Below are positions 1-10,980 of a stretch of DNA of 64,000 nt, piece after piece (the first letter of the stretch is position 1; the number at the start of each line of letters is the position of its first letter). This DNA is from Symbiodinium natans (Eukaryota > Sar > Dinophyceae > Suessiales > Symbiodiniaceae). Under the pieces are notes generated by a model. That model searched no databases. It was not told the DNA's origin and saw nothing but the letters and a program-made list of their open reading frames with translations. Both the position numbers and the translations under genes were made by a program. The stretch lies in the NCBI GenBank assembly GCA_905221605.1, contig CAJNDS010000230.1, forward strand, positions 124,001 through 188,000, in the 5' to 3' direction.

Positions 1-39
1 GCGTGCGGTGTTTGTTTTGCGTTCTTCTGGTCACCGCAG

Positions 40-2170
40 TGCATCACTGATTCATCTTGGCAAGCACGTTGCAGTGTGCAAGCCTTCCGAGGCCATCCTC
101 CAGAACAAAGACGAGCTGACCATTCCACTAGAGCTGTCAATGATACCTACGCCGAAGGCCATAAGCTGCAACATAATGTGGATTGATTGAGTTTGGAACT
201 TGTCCTGGAGTTACATTTCAGCACCGGGTGCAAGGGTGGGACACGGTTGGACTCTTTCGGCAGTTCCGCTGCATCAGGAGTTCAAGGATGCCATCGCTTC
301 CTTGTCCCCACAGCAGCAGGCTTTTGCCAAGGCCTTTCGGTCGATGCAGCTACTGGGACTCATGTCATGGCGGATGTACTGCGTTTTTGCATGTTTGTGC
401 GCATGGCGCTCGCGAACCGAGTGCCCCCACCCTATCCCGAAGTGTATACTTGGTGGGTGTACCCGGCATACCCATTCTACTAAGACCACAAGTTCCAAGG
501 AGGAAACGCAGATTCGCCTTGTTTTGCGTGACAATGCAGCAAGCTCAATCCATTTTCCTGAGTGGAAACCTAGGTTCAGCTTGTCTGTCTCTGAAGCATG
601 ACATGACCAGAAGCCAAGCACAGCATTGAGATTGAATGATGGGTAAGGATAGACGTAGGAATGCCTTTACAAGATAAGTCCTGCTGGCAAACAGAAATAT
701 TCAGTCGCATGTCTGTCGCGGCTTTAAAACTGTAGAATGTCATCTCAAACTTGTATGTTCTGTCGCATGTGTGGGGGAAGAACACACAACCACCAGTTTC
801 ACTTTGCAAAGAACTGGGTTTGGTTTGTAAATTCGTGGGCCTTTCTTTCCTTCCTTCCTTCCTCCTCGCTCTCTCGCTCTCTCGCTCTCTCACTCTCTCG
901 CTCCCCCCCCCCCCCCGGCGCAGACTGAGACTCAGGTGTATCAGATATCGCCCACTCTTTCTCCATCTCGCTCTCGCTCTGTCTCTCGCTCTCTCTCTCT
1001 CTCTTTCTCGCTCTCTCTCTCTGTCTCTTTCTTTTTCTCGGTCTCCTTCTCCTTATCTTTCTCATTCTCTTACCCTTTCCCTTTCTCTTTCTCTTTCTCC
1101 TTCCCGGCATAGGCCAGAGCCCTGCTCATCGTACGACCTGGACTCGCCTTCCGACATGTCGGCTGTTCACGGCGTGTTCACGGCGTGTTCACGGCATGTT
1201 CACAGTGTGCGCATGCTAATCTTGCTGCTGCCAGAAAATCTGGTTTGAACCTGTCAGTTATTCCTTGGTTTCCGGCGTAGGCTCTGCAGAATGAGCTTCT
1301 TGACGTGGCTGTAGGACCTTCTACGTTCAAAACTGCCAGATGGGTAGCTGGTTTTGTTATGCACTGACAAACGGCACTGGCAAAAGAGCCCAGGTTGGAA
1401 AGCACGCTTTTTGGCGTTTTGGTGATTCAAATCAAGCCGCAGCTTGAGAGACTGCTGAACCTACCAGACGACAGCCTCACCAAGGAGTGGTGGGAGTATG
1501 TGGGAGTATGTGGGAGTTGGGGGTGTCCGGTGATCTTTGTGATATACCAAATGGCCCAGTCTTGACAGAGATTGCAGTTGACGTATTGGCCACGGTTCTG
1601 ATGCGGATGGCCGCAGGAGATCAAACTTACCCAGGACCTGATGGATCTCTTCATCAAGTACCAGAGTCATGGCTGCAGGTTTGCCTTCAATCCTCTGGCA
1701 GTGCCTATATATGGGTTGGCCGCTTACAGCCACTCTGTTCTTGTAATGAGTGGTCTTCTGTGCGCACACACCTCTGGCGCATCACGGCAAGTTTGGATGA
1801 GCAACCGTCGCATGAGGAACTGCACGGTTGTTAGATGTGGGGACACGACGAGCCCAGAGTCTTCGTGCTTGAGCCAATAAAGACTACTTGCTCATGTGAA
1901 GGATTCCCAGCGATCTGCTGTCATTCAGCGAAGATGAAGGCCTTTCCCGGCGGCTCTTCCCATGCTAATGTACTGACGGTTTCCGCAGTTCTACAGGCGC
2001 AGAAGTGGCCCCGGCTCGGCGGTTGGAAATGGTCAAAAGCCATGTGAAGGTGGGGATGAAAGGTTTTCAAACAGCTTTGACAGACTCGGGGCTTTGTCAG
2101 GCTATGCACGACATGATCCAGCAGGAGAAGGAGGCTGAGCTCCTGGCAGCACGCGTTCTGGCTTCACGAT
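40..2170 (+). CDS. Exon block 1 of the conserved protein (7 exons)
   Basis: Exons placed by reading phase: 40-164, about 264-348, 1394-1484, 1617-1663, 1902-1939, 1997-2049 and 2101 to about 2170. Junctions: 164 is followed by GC; 348 by GC, and joining to 1394 restores MQLESTLFG; 1484 by GA, joining to 1617 restores TKEIKLTQ; 1663 by GA, joining to 1902 restores KYQIPSDLL; 1939 by GC, joining to 1997 restores EDEGAEVAP. The only GT-AG intron is 2050-2100, just 51 bp and in frame, removed so that SHVK joins AMHDMIQQEKEAEL. The last exon reads as a charged helix (EKEAELLAARV) and its end is uncertain. A small extra exon could lie between 165 and 263. Confidence 0.75.
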
Positions 2171-5100
2171 CGACAAGAGCCAACACAAAACTCGAGCTTT
2201 CGATTGAGCTTTCGCCCTCACTTGCTCAGGTCAGGAGCTCCAGTACAAGCAGCCCATCCTGCACCCCCAGCGGTCGGGCTCGGACTCGGACCGGCCAAAA
2301 ACCTCAGTGTGCTGAGAAGTTCACATTTGTTCTTCATAGTTCCATCTGCGCACACTCGCCGCCGGAGCTGTATTCAGCAAAGATATGCAGGCGTTCCCCA
2401 TGTTCAGGACTACAGCATGGAAGGCATGGACGAATGCGCAGAGCGTGGACTCTCCAGTCCCATGTCTGAGTGCGAAGAGTGCGAGATGGATTGCAATATC
2501 GGATGGGCGTCTTTGGTTGCATTTGTGCTTTTCCTTTTCCACTTGGTAGAAAACTCTTTTCAGTGCTCTGCTCGGAGTCGCTTCTCTTTCTCTACCTTCG
2601 CTCGCGTAGGCTCTCCGGGCATAACAGTTCTGTCAGATCTTTCGCCCGGAGCTGCGAAACACAATGTGAATGGCTGCCCAACTCACGACTCACAGGGCTC
2701 GGCTGCTGTGCCTGCAGACTCTTGGCTGAGAAAGAGATTGGGACTTGCTTGGGACTGTAGGGGTCTGCGAGTATTAGACAACACGAGGCGCGATCGGCAT
2801 CTGTTGTGCACAAGAGGATGAAGATGGAAGAGAAGTGCCTTGCCTTGCACGAAGCCTACCTGTGCATGCGCTGTAAACCTGAACCTCCCAGAACGCAAAT
2901 CAGCCCAAACCGCAAAGCAGTTGTTATGCTCGGATCATCTCAGATCCTTGGAACGGGATCGCGACCGGGACGACCGGAGCAGCGCTGCACATGCTGCACC
3001 CGCACCTGCGACATCTGCGACGTCTAGCCGTCCGGGCCAACCCACACAGGGGCAGCCGTCTGAGGTGGGCACATGATGGTACATGTGGTATCATGTACTT
3101 AAACCACGTGCAGCTTGAATAAATTTGACGCCGTCTGCTGGAAAGGTGTCCGGACCAGGTGAGGGGTCCGGTGGGTCCGGCGGCCTGCTACATGCCGTGG
3201 CCTTGGCACAAGAGACCTGAAGCCAACCCCAGTATTTATCAAAATGCATCCTCCAATGTGATCTCCCGAAAACACATGTTCGGACGGACATGTGCCACTC
3301 ATGGACATGACACACTGTCTGGGCAAAATGAGATCACAAGGCCCGGGACTACACGAAGGTTCCCAAGCAGATGGATGCACAGTTCGAGACACTGGCTCCG
3401 GACAGAACCTAGGCCACATTTTGGAACATGTTATATACTATACCCTTCAGCTACTAGGTCTGGAGAAGCCAACATGGGCAGGCCAAGTGGGTGCAGGGTC
3501 GGTTGAAGTGTGCGAAGGCTTCACCAGCACTTGTAGATTCATTAGGCCCGCCGTCAGCAGAAAATGAGTGCATGGATGCAGACCTTGGTATTATAGACAG
3601 ATGGCTTCGCTTCAGGTGTTCAAGCAATTTCAAGCACGAACTGCCAGGTGCGAATCAATGTTGCGTTCGGCATTAGTGGCCAGGATGTTGTGTGGGGGCT
3701 GATTGCTGAGTCTTGTTTGAGACTCAGATTAGATGCTTCATCTTCTGCCGTCATTAGGGCTTGGGTGAGCTTTTCCGATTACGCAGTCTACGCAGTCTGG
3801 GCAAAGGAGGGCCTGAATCACGAAAGCTAGCTCTGTGGAGCTGGCGGGAGTTGTCGTTTACCCATGCACTGGTATTCACCTTGTTAAGAAGCTTCCAGGG
3901 AAAAAAAGGGTTCCACACCTTAACAGGTCCGAAACCCAAGACTTAAGGTGGGGGTTGGGGGGGGGGCCCCCCCCCCCCCCCCCCCTCACCTCACATGAAG
4001 CATTTCGAAGGATAAGGTGCCGGCGCCCCACCCCCCCCTCCCCCCCCTTCCCCCCCCCTCCTTTAAGGTGGTTGCGCGTGGGATAAGGTAGGGGGGGGGG
4101 CCCCCCCCCTACCACCTTTCCCCCCCCCCCACAAGGTCCCCCCCCACCCCCCCCCAAGGTCCTCCCCCGCCCCCCACAGTCACCATGCTCTGAAGGTCTG
4201 TGGTACTTTGCAGAGGTCGTACTGAACAGAGCGTCCCTGTACCTAAACTTCGTTTGCGACACGGGGTTCCAGCGGGGGAAGCAAGGGGGCTGAAGGATTT
4301 TAGGGCTTCAGATTTCGAGTTTAGGGGTCTTCGATCTTACCTGACTAACCGGTTGAGGCATGTGCCTGAAATACGGAAAAAGCTGCGCCGGCGGCTCCAA
4401 GTCCTGCCGACTCGCTGCATGCCACCCCCCTGTGGTGACTAGCTTTCGTAGCCCCTTCTCAAGTCCAATGTCAGCTTGGTAATGGTGAGCTTTGGACTTT
4501 TCAAGCAGAATGGATTCACGTGGCGCGACGTTTGTGTACTTCCCTGCCCGGAGCCAGTTCTTCAAACACAGTCAAGTGCTGTTGGCTGCCTGGAAGCGTA
4601 AGAACATAGACACTTTTAACCCTGTGCTCTGCAGGTTACAAGACAAACAGAAAGTTGGAGCGCCAAGACGGAAGGGCTCCACAAGCATGGTAGGGCTAGT
4701 GGAGACCTGCATGTTGTCGAAGCACATCCCAACTCAGTGTTACTTTGGCTCAAAACAAGGGCCTGTGAACGCAATGAGTCGGTCAACCGCATAATGCCAC
4801 ATGCAAGCCCCTGACGTCCCCTTTTTCACACACTTACCTGCCTCGGACGGTACTGCCTGAGCCAACTGTGCAGCTTGCACTTGAGGTGCGCTGCGCCCGA
4901 CTATCATCAATCCTGGAAGTTGCTGGACAAAGCGGACGCAGAAGGCCTTGCTGGCGCAACCCTCCACATCAAGCCTCTTCCTCGACGAGCAGAAAACACA
5001 GAAGGATTCACGGAGCTGTGCCATCAGGTTAGCAATGGTTATGGTACTGTTATGGTTATCGCGTTGCCATTGTGAAAGTGCAGTGTTGCAGAGGATGCGG

Positions 5101-5726
5101 CTTTCGACTTGCTTGATGCCGTTACGAAGTCTGGTGCGATACCTCTCAGCCATGCCGCCCTTCACATCGTGATTGCTGCTCGTGTAGAATTGAGGTATTC
5201 TCTGGGACATTGTATTGCGTTGTGCCGGCATGCTCAGAACATCGCAAGACCAAGGCCGCAACGCACTGCTTCGACAAGACAGTCACAGAAACAGCTGCCA
5301 AGCTACGGAAGACTATCTTGGCACGTTATAAACGGGTTGCAGAGCGTGACGAAGCTTCACTTTACGAGGTTGTCTGTAGCGTGCAAAGCAAGAGTTGCTC
5401 GGCTATGCTGCAGATCTTTTGGGCTTCGAGTGCAGCAACTAGCGCAGCTTCCGATGAAGGTTGTCCAGGACAATGTGAACCCCATCGACAAGGCCACATT
5501 GTGGTTTCTTCACCTGTCCCACCTGGCTGCTTCAGAACGCACATACTAGTTGCGCCTCCGCAGTGAAGCATATCTCATTTGGGTTTGTGTTGCCCATCGT
5601 GGCTTGATGCTCAACACAGGCTTTCCCATGCCTTGCAATGCTTCGAACATGCCGAAGGTGGAGCGCTCCGCCTTGATAGTTGCGTCGACAGTGCATCAGC
5701 AACCTGTGGCAGCTCTCATCGATGAG
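40..5726 (+). CDS. Conserved eukaryotic/protist protein of unknown function, multi-exon, 5'-incomplete
   Basis: At least twelve exons read in one consistent phase. Ordered motifs are GKHVAVCKPSEAI, LTIPLELSMIPTPKAIS, PLHQEFKDAIASLSP, FAKAFRSMQLESTLFGVL, IQIKPQLERLLNLPDDSLTK, EIKLTQDLMDLFIKYQIPS, SDLLSFSEDEG, LRPTIINPG, WTKRTQKALLAQPS, AAFDLLDAVTKSGAIPL, ATHCFDKTVTET, VVQDNVNPIDKVERSALI and VASTVHQQPVAALIDE. I remember this order of motifs from large conserved proteins in other protists, but I cannot assign a function and have not verified the recollection. Reading phase stays open across every junction I could place, so the gene looks intact rather than decayed. The 5' end lies outside the window. 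I could not place exons between about 2170 and 4885 (a charged/Ala-Pro-rich piece at 2941-3065 is a candidate) or after 5726. Donors are mostly GC or GA. Confidence 0.8.
842..1106. repeat. CT-rich low-complexity tract with a 14-C run
   Basis: TTCC, CTCG and CTCT repeats with a poly-C run near 903-916. It lies in the intron between the second and third exons of the conserved-protein gene. Long open frames here (Leu/Ser/Arg repeats on either strand) come from base composition and are not genes. Confidence 0.9.
2171..4885 (+). other. Mostly intronic sequence with unplaced exons
   Basis: Between the two exon blocks I could assign no exon with confidence. One stretch, about 2941-3065, reads as RDRDRDDRSSAAHAAPAPAT and continues Ser/Pro/Gln-rich up to GAG|GTGGGC, so it may encode a disordered linker. 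The segment 3949-4180 is G and C homopolymer runs punctuated by AAGGT/AAGGTCC. The rest shows no recognised motif. Confidence 0.4.
3949..4180. repeat. G/C homopolymer-rich tract
   Basis: Alternating runs of up to about 18 C and 10 G separated by short AAGGT-like words. Such runs are error-prone in sequencing and assembly, so the exact length should not be trusted. No coding signal. Confidence 0.85.
4886..5726 (+). CDS. Exon block 2 of the conserved protein (5 exons)
   Basis: Exons 4886-5004, 5094-5174, 5255-5293, 5460-5492 and 5658-5726. The donor after 5004 is GA; after 5174, 5293, 5492 and 5726 it is GC; every acceptor is AG followed by G. Joining them gives ALRPTIINPG..WTKRTQKALLAQPS..DEQKTQK, then DAAFDLLDAVTKSGAIPLSH, AATHCFDKTVTET, VVQDNVNPIDK and VERSALIVASTVHQQPVAALIDE. 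The exons are only 33-119 nt and several are exact codon multiples. The intron 5005-5093 has AGGAT at both ends and the intron 5493-5657 has AAGG at both ends. No stop codon of the gene was found, so its C-terminus must lie after a further intron. Confidence 0.8.
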
Positions 5727-7545
5727 GCTGCCGGCAAGCTTTTTGCGAGGTAAAGATGGTTTTCAGGGTCCGGCTGACAAGATCTTGCTGTTTGGCACTT
5801 GGGGGGCCTCTTGAATCCACCCAGCTACACGAACCCTCGCAGACTAGTCGCAGGCTTGTCAGCATGAGGATGTCGGATGCGACTGCAGTCGAAATTTTGC
5901 TAAGAGACCTGGAGGCCGGAGGCCTGGAGGCCTCTTCGACATTAAGTGCCCACGCGCAAGCATTTCTGACAATGCACAGTGCGCCGTTCTGTTCCAAAAC
6001 CCGCGGTTCGAAGCTGCATTAAGGGTTGTCCCTGCAATTCTAACAGATTTGAACAATTGCCTGTTCATCCCTCGGGCGCTGATCTGAGAATCGATAGCAA
6101 AAAAGACGTCATTCAGGCTACATTCGCGTGGTTCTGATGCCAACATTTGCCCGCAAGCCAACTGCAGCTGAACCACTGCTTGTGTTGGATTCTGTAACAG
6201 GTTTGCAAAATTGTTCTAGCTCCCCATTGTGGAGAACACATTCGTTCGTGGAGACTCCTCACCCTCCTCCGCCTCCTCCTCCTCCTCGCCTCTTAAGAGA
6301 GAGATCGCCCAACGTAAGAGCCCTCAAAAGAGGGCCCGCTGCGATTGCTGCGAGGCTTCCATGGCCCGGGTGAGCATCTCGAGCCCACGGCTTTTTCTGG
6401 AGTGAAAGGAAGAAGGAGAACATGACCGAACATGACCGAACGCTGTCCAAAAAAAAGCAGGTTCTAAACTTAGCAGTGACGTGGAAAGAACTTCGGCCTT
6501 TGCAGGGTTCTGCAGTATCCTTGGCATGGGGCGAGAGGAACTTTCAGCAAGGCTGTGTCAAGTGTTGCCAGCCGCTGATAGCCTGAAAAGAAAGCAGGAG
6601 GGATGCAGTTTTCGGAAGGTCCTGGCCGATGCACCCCAAAGCCAGCTGACACCTGCTGAGGTTTTCCATAAGCCACAAGCACCTTCCTTCAACGCTCGTT
6701 AGCGAGAGTGTGCTTTGGAATACAAGGTTGGATGATGATTGCAGGGCCTCCAAAACCAAGTGTGCGGAACATTAACATGAAAATGTCACGTCCCTAGTGG
6801 GCATTCTACATACGCCGCACACAGCATACGAGACATGGTTTCCCATGGTTTCCCATGGTTTCCCATGGTTTCCCATGGTTTCCCGCCACAAAGCTAAAGC
6901 TGCAGCCTTGGCCCCTGAACCTTTATCGCCCCAACTGGGCCCAAAACTTGTGAGAAGTTATTATGAGAAGACATGGTGCAAGGAAATCGAGTACACTTTG
7001 CAGGGTCGTGTGGGTGGACCAGGTTGACCTTGGGTGAATAGATTTGAATGCAGTTCCCGTCACAACTGCAATGATTCCAAAGGTTTGGATATGTTCGGAT
7101 CTGTGTCTAGAGTATGCAAGCATTTGGCAAGCAAGGCGGTCCGCACGCCTGGCAACGTCAGTGTAGACCTTTCGCCTTAGCTTCTGTTAGCCCTTGCCGG
7201 AGGCACGATGTTCGCCAAAAAGGCCTTAAGGATGGAACTTGCAAAGCATGGGACTTAGCTCAAAATGCTGCTGTGCTGATGCTGAAGTTGCCAGGCTTTT
7301 GTCGTTTCCACTTCAATGGCTTATGACTCATGACTACTCCGCTCGGAACCGTTAACGAATGTCGGAATCGCTTCGGCCAGCGCCCAAGGTGAATGTGATA
7401 GCGTACAAGTCTGCTTGCAGGACTGGGGGCTTCCCTGATCTGGCAGCATCCTTGTGCAGCTTGATGCTGGCATCTCGGGGCTTCCCCGTGCCATGTTTCA
7501 CTAGTCAATAGCATCGGGCCCAAATGAACATGACATGTCGTACAT
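5727..7545. other. Region without a recognised gene
   Basis: No family motif seen. It includes a short (CCT)n run near 6262-6285 and the 10-bp repeat at 6833-6884. C-terminal exons of the upstream conserved protein are expected somewhere here but could not be placed. Confidence 0.4.
6833..6884. repeat. 10-bp tandem repeat TTTCCCATGG, 5 copies
   Basis: Five nearly perfect copies of TTTCCCATGG in a row (CATGG is partly palindromic). No gene association seen. Confidence 0.9.
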
Positions 7546-8124
7546 TCAGTGCCAGTGCAGATAAAGTCGAGGATGCTCATTGACATCGTTGTGGGCTAGG
7601 CCCTGTATCCAGCTGACCAGCTGTTTCATGGTCCTTAACACATCGTTGTGTTGAGAAAGGAATGCGTTCCACCCAGTGTACAGTCGGCTGTGATTCATTC
7701 CATTGCGAGGAGAAAGGGCTACGTGAATGGAACATGGGAAATTGAAGGGCGTCGGTTTGAAGAATCCTGTAATTGAGTATTCCCACTTTCCTGTGGTGGA
7801 GGTGTGGAGCGAAGAGAAGTAGGCTAAACAAATGGTATGAGTGGGGAGGGGACGGGCTCGTTGGGGTCAATCATCATAGACGGGCTTTCTACATCTTTCT
7901 ACCTCACAATGGGAATGAAAAGACACCAACTCCCATAGGAGAGTGTTGAGGGTGGAGAGGGCCTTTAGGACGCTGAAAGTTGAAGCCATTTTGGTTCCCC
8001 TCCATTTTTGATTTCCGATTATGTGGTAGAGGCACTTTGTCATCTCCCTTGAAGAGATAAGATCGTCTTTCTCTTCAAGAGGCAAGGTTTCATAGTAGGA
8101 GCCCGAACGGGGCAAATCCAGTCA
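7546..8124 (-). pseudogene. Unidentified coding-like frame broken by one TGA
   Basis: On the minus strand a single frame is open from 8124 to a TGA at 7869-7867, then open again in the same frame for 106 more codons to a TGA at 7548-7546. The composition looks protein-like on both sides of the internal stop (upstream SYYETLPLEEKDDLISS; downstream GKWEYSITGFFKPTPFNF and WNAFLSQHNDVLRTMKQ). An ATG in a favourable context (CCAAAATGGCT) sits at about 7993. I do not recognise the protein. It could be a decayed gene or mobile-element ORF, two exons with an unseen intron across the TGA, or chance. A perfect 10-bp inverted repeat (CTTGAAGAGA/TCTCTTCAAG) lies near 8050-8085. Confidence 0.35.
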
Positions 8125-8212
8125 CATGGCAACGGAGCGAGACTTAGGAAGGGATCGGCAACCCAACGCCGGATAGTTGCATCTCACGTCTTGTATGGAG
8201 AAGAGGGCAGAT

Positions 8213-8830
8213 TATTGGCATGTTCGCAGCAGGCATGACCGCTAGTGACAGTGCGTTTTGTGCCAGAAACGTCAAGCATCCGCGTGCAGCAGTTTGGTAC
8301 AAAAAGGCAAAATCGCTGTAAACACCAGTGCTTTGTGCATGTTCGTGTCTTGCCCGTAGAAACATCAAACACCCTTGCGCCCTGTGTTGTAGGAAGAGGC
8401 AAAAGTTCTGGAAATTCCAGTGCATAGGGCATTGTCGCCATACGAATGTTCCGAGATGAGAACGCTCTCGAAAACCATTCTTACCCTGAAACAAATTCAA
8501 AGGACACTTGCTTTTCCACGGACAAATCAAAGTTCTTCTTTCTCAAGAAATGCTTCTTCTTGTAATGGTTCGTTTCCAAAGCACTGTTATTCATGGCTTT
8601 TTTCCTCGTGCCACAGCATACGGCACAAGGATTTGTGAGGTTTCGGGGACATGACGCGCAGTCACAAGCATGCATGCCTTTTGCGAACATGCCCAACAGG
8701 CGCGCATTTGCTTTGCACAAGGGTTGGACGCTTCTGGAACAAGACGCACTGTCACAAGCGGTCATGCGTTTTGCGTACATGCTCAACACACTGGTACTGC
8801 CACTGCCCAGGGGTTGTCGCAGTGCCGAGA
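8213..8830. repeat. Diverged inverted repeat (foldback)
   Basis: The left arm, about 8213-8395, matches the reverse complement of the right arm, about 8600-8830. The best stretch is 8235-8276 (CATGACCGCTAGTGACAGTG and onward) against the reverse complement of about 8723-8766, roughly 37 of 42 positions by eye. Each arm also contains two diverged copies of its own unit of about 100 bp, so this is a small family of repeats in both orientations. Confidence 0.6.
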
Positions 8831-9954
8831 AAAGTGCTAAGTTCTGCGCAGACCGTCAGCGGAACCTCCCTCAAAATACTCTTTCATGTCGTCTTCCAAA
8901 TTCGCCGCGCTTGCCGTCCTTTCAAGCACGAAAAACCTGACCCCAACGTCCTTCTCGCACCACGCGCGGGAATGCCACCCACACCATGGAGGTGTGGCCA
9001 GTCGTTAGCGTACTTGCAACCCGATCCTCATCAACTTGCAGTGGCAGAAGCTTAGCACAGGCAGCACAGACCCCCAAGATGTTGACGGGACAACAGAATG
9101 ATTTCCTCAATTCTTTTGTCTTGCTTTGCCGCCACTCTTGCAGCTCTCCATGGCCTGTGGTGCTCTTGGCCCAGTCTGCCCACGGTTTCGCTGGCTTCGC
9201 CGGGACACTTGGCCCATCTTGGCCCACATGGGCAGGTTGCGGGTGACTGCGCTTTGGAAGTCAGCATCTGTATCTCGTCTCCACATTCTTTTTCCGAAGT
9301 TCGCCTGAATTGGCCGCCAAAGGCGCCGCTGTGAGACAGGGTTTGGAGCTGCCTTGCCTGAGAGTGAGAGTGAGAGTGAGAGAGAGAGAGAGAGGTTGTC
9401 GATTTTTGATTTTTGCTCGGGTGAAGTTCAGTGAAGGCGAAGCTGGCATTGCCTGCATCTCGAGGGCATGCAACCCTAACAGAAATTGAAACCTGCTCCG
9501 CTTGGAAACCATTTTCAATGTTTGTTCAGATTGGCTGACGTGTTTTCGTTGCGCACGTTTGCATGGAGCTTCAACTTGGTGTTTTTGAATGCAACCCCTG
9601 AAAGAAAGCAGCAAGGAGCATCGAGATGATGGCGCATTCAGGCGGTATCTTCCTGGACCCAAGACGGGTGGGTCTCTTTACTGTTTCAGAGCCCATTCTT
9701 CCTTAGCATGCTCAGATGCTTTGCATTGGTTTCGCAGCAGCCTGCATGATCTCGAGCTGCTTCCGGCAAAGAGGGTGCAGAGCAAGGTTTGCCAGAGGCT
9801 CCTTCATTGCTTGGCGCAGACATGAGCGAGTTCGGGAGTCTGCACTCGTGAACGAGTCCATTCACAACTTGCAGCAGTGCAGAAGTATGCGCGTGGTTCG
9901 TGCAGCCATGGTGCAATGTGTTCCTGCCTTAGATGGCAATGTCGGTGTTTCAAG
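8831..9954. other. Region without a recognised gene
   Basis: Contains a (GA)n microsatellite at 9361-9394. The 5' part of the CDPK gene (its N-terminal extension and start codon) should lie here, but no exon could be identified. Confidence 0.4.
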
Positions 9955-10980
9955 GTATGAGTTCATGGACATTGTTGGCAAAGGCTGGGATGCGAGTGTC
10001 AAACTGTGCTATATCGTCGCATGCCTATGGTTGGAAGCATGCGGCCTTGCAGAGCAGGTGGTTTCGGCACAGTTCATCGAGCCAAGCATCGTCGAACCAG
10101 TTTCATGGACATGCGCGAAGATTTATGCTGCATATGCTACTAGGAGGTGGACGTAGGTGCTTAAAGGATAGAACCAGAATGGAGCTCAGCCAAGGTGAAA
10201 TTGTGGCCATCAAGAGCATCAGCAAAGATAAGCTTAGGGATGAGGAGGCATTGCAGATGGAGGTAGAGTTTCTGAAGCTCCTGGGCTATTTCGTTGTCAA
10301 ATGTGGCAGACATCCCGTTAACGCAGAAGCAAGCTTATGAGGATCTTCTGTTTGAGTCGTCGGGGCAAGTCTTTGCTGTGTCGGACTTGACGGAAGAGCA
10401 TCTGCCGCACTCACTGCTTGTATTGGCGCATGAATCGGTCAAGGCTGTCGGATCATCCCAACACTGTGAGATACTACGAAACCTTTGAGGATGTGGCTTG
10501 GCGCGACATGAACTGCAGTGTTGCGTGAGCCCTCGGCATTGGTGTGAGAATGCATTATCACAAGAAGTGATATGGTGTAGCCGTCTGGCTGCTGGCCATG
10601 CTGTTCCCACGGTTTATACTTGTTTAGGGCCGAGGCAAAAGACATCCACCTGGTCATGGAGCTCTGCTCCGGCGGCTCGCTGGCCCAGTACATCGAGAGC
10701 CTTGTTTGACTTGACACGGCCGAGAGAGTTCTGTTTTCGGAAAGGTGTCATTAAAACACAAATTGGTGTAATTCACTCTTTCTATTAGTTGTTACAGCAG
10801 TTTGCATCATTGTTTGCATCCGTTGGCTTTTCTTTGTCAGGCCCAATAATATCCTTACTTGCCTTCGAGCCCTGCTGAAGGAGCGCCCATGACTCTTACG
10901 GGCCAGGCGTGTCCGAGGATGAGCTTGCGCGAATTGCCGTGCAGATCTTGCAGGGCATCGCTTACTGCCATGCTCATTCG
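9955..10980 (+). CDS. CDPK N-lobe and hinge exons
   Basis: Exons 9955-10005, 10157-10276, 10444-10492, 10635-10698 and 10907-10980. Joined, they give YEFMDIVGKGWDASVKLC, LKDRTRMELSQGEIVAIKS, ISKDKLRDEEALQMEVEFLK, LSDHPNTVRYYETFEDAKD, IHLVMELCSGGSLAQYIES and VSEDELARIAVQILQGIAYC. Donors are GT after 10005 and 10492, GC after 10276 and 10698, and GT after 10980. The first intron (151 bp) has GTGCT at both ends. Each junction restores a typical CDPK motif without a frameshift, which is the main evidence for the boundaries. Confidence 0.8.

Noticed and set aside
4740-5261. 173-codon minus-strand frame
   Set aside because: Shadow of the plus-strand exons at 4886-5174 of the conserved protein.
7984-7994. 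AGCCATTTTGG resembling the core of the dinoflagellate spliced leader
   Set aside because: On the other strand it is CCAAAATGGCT, an ordinary start-codon context inside a coding-like frame; similarity does not extend to the rest of the leader.
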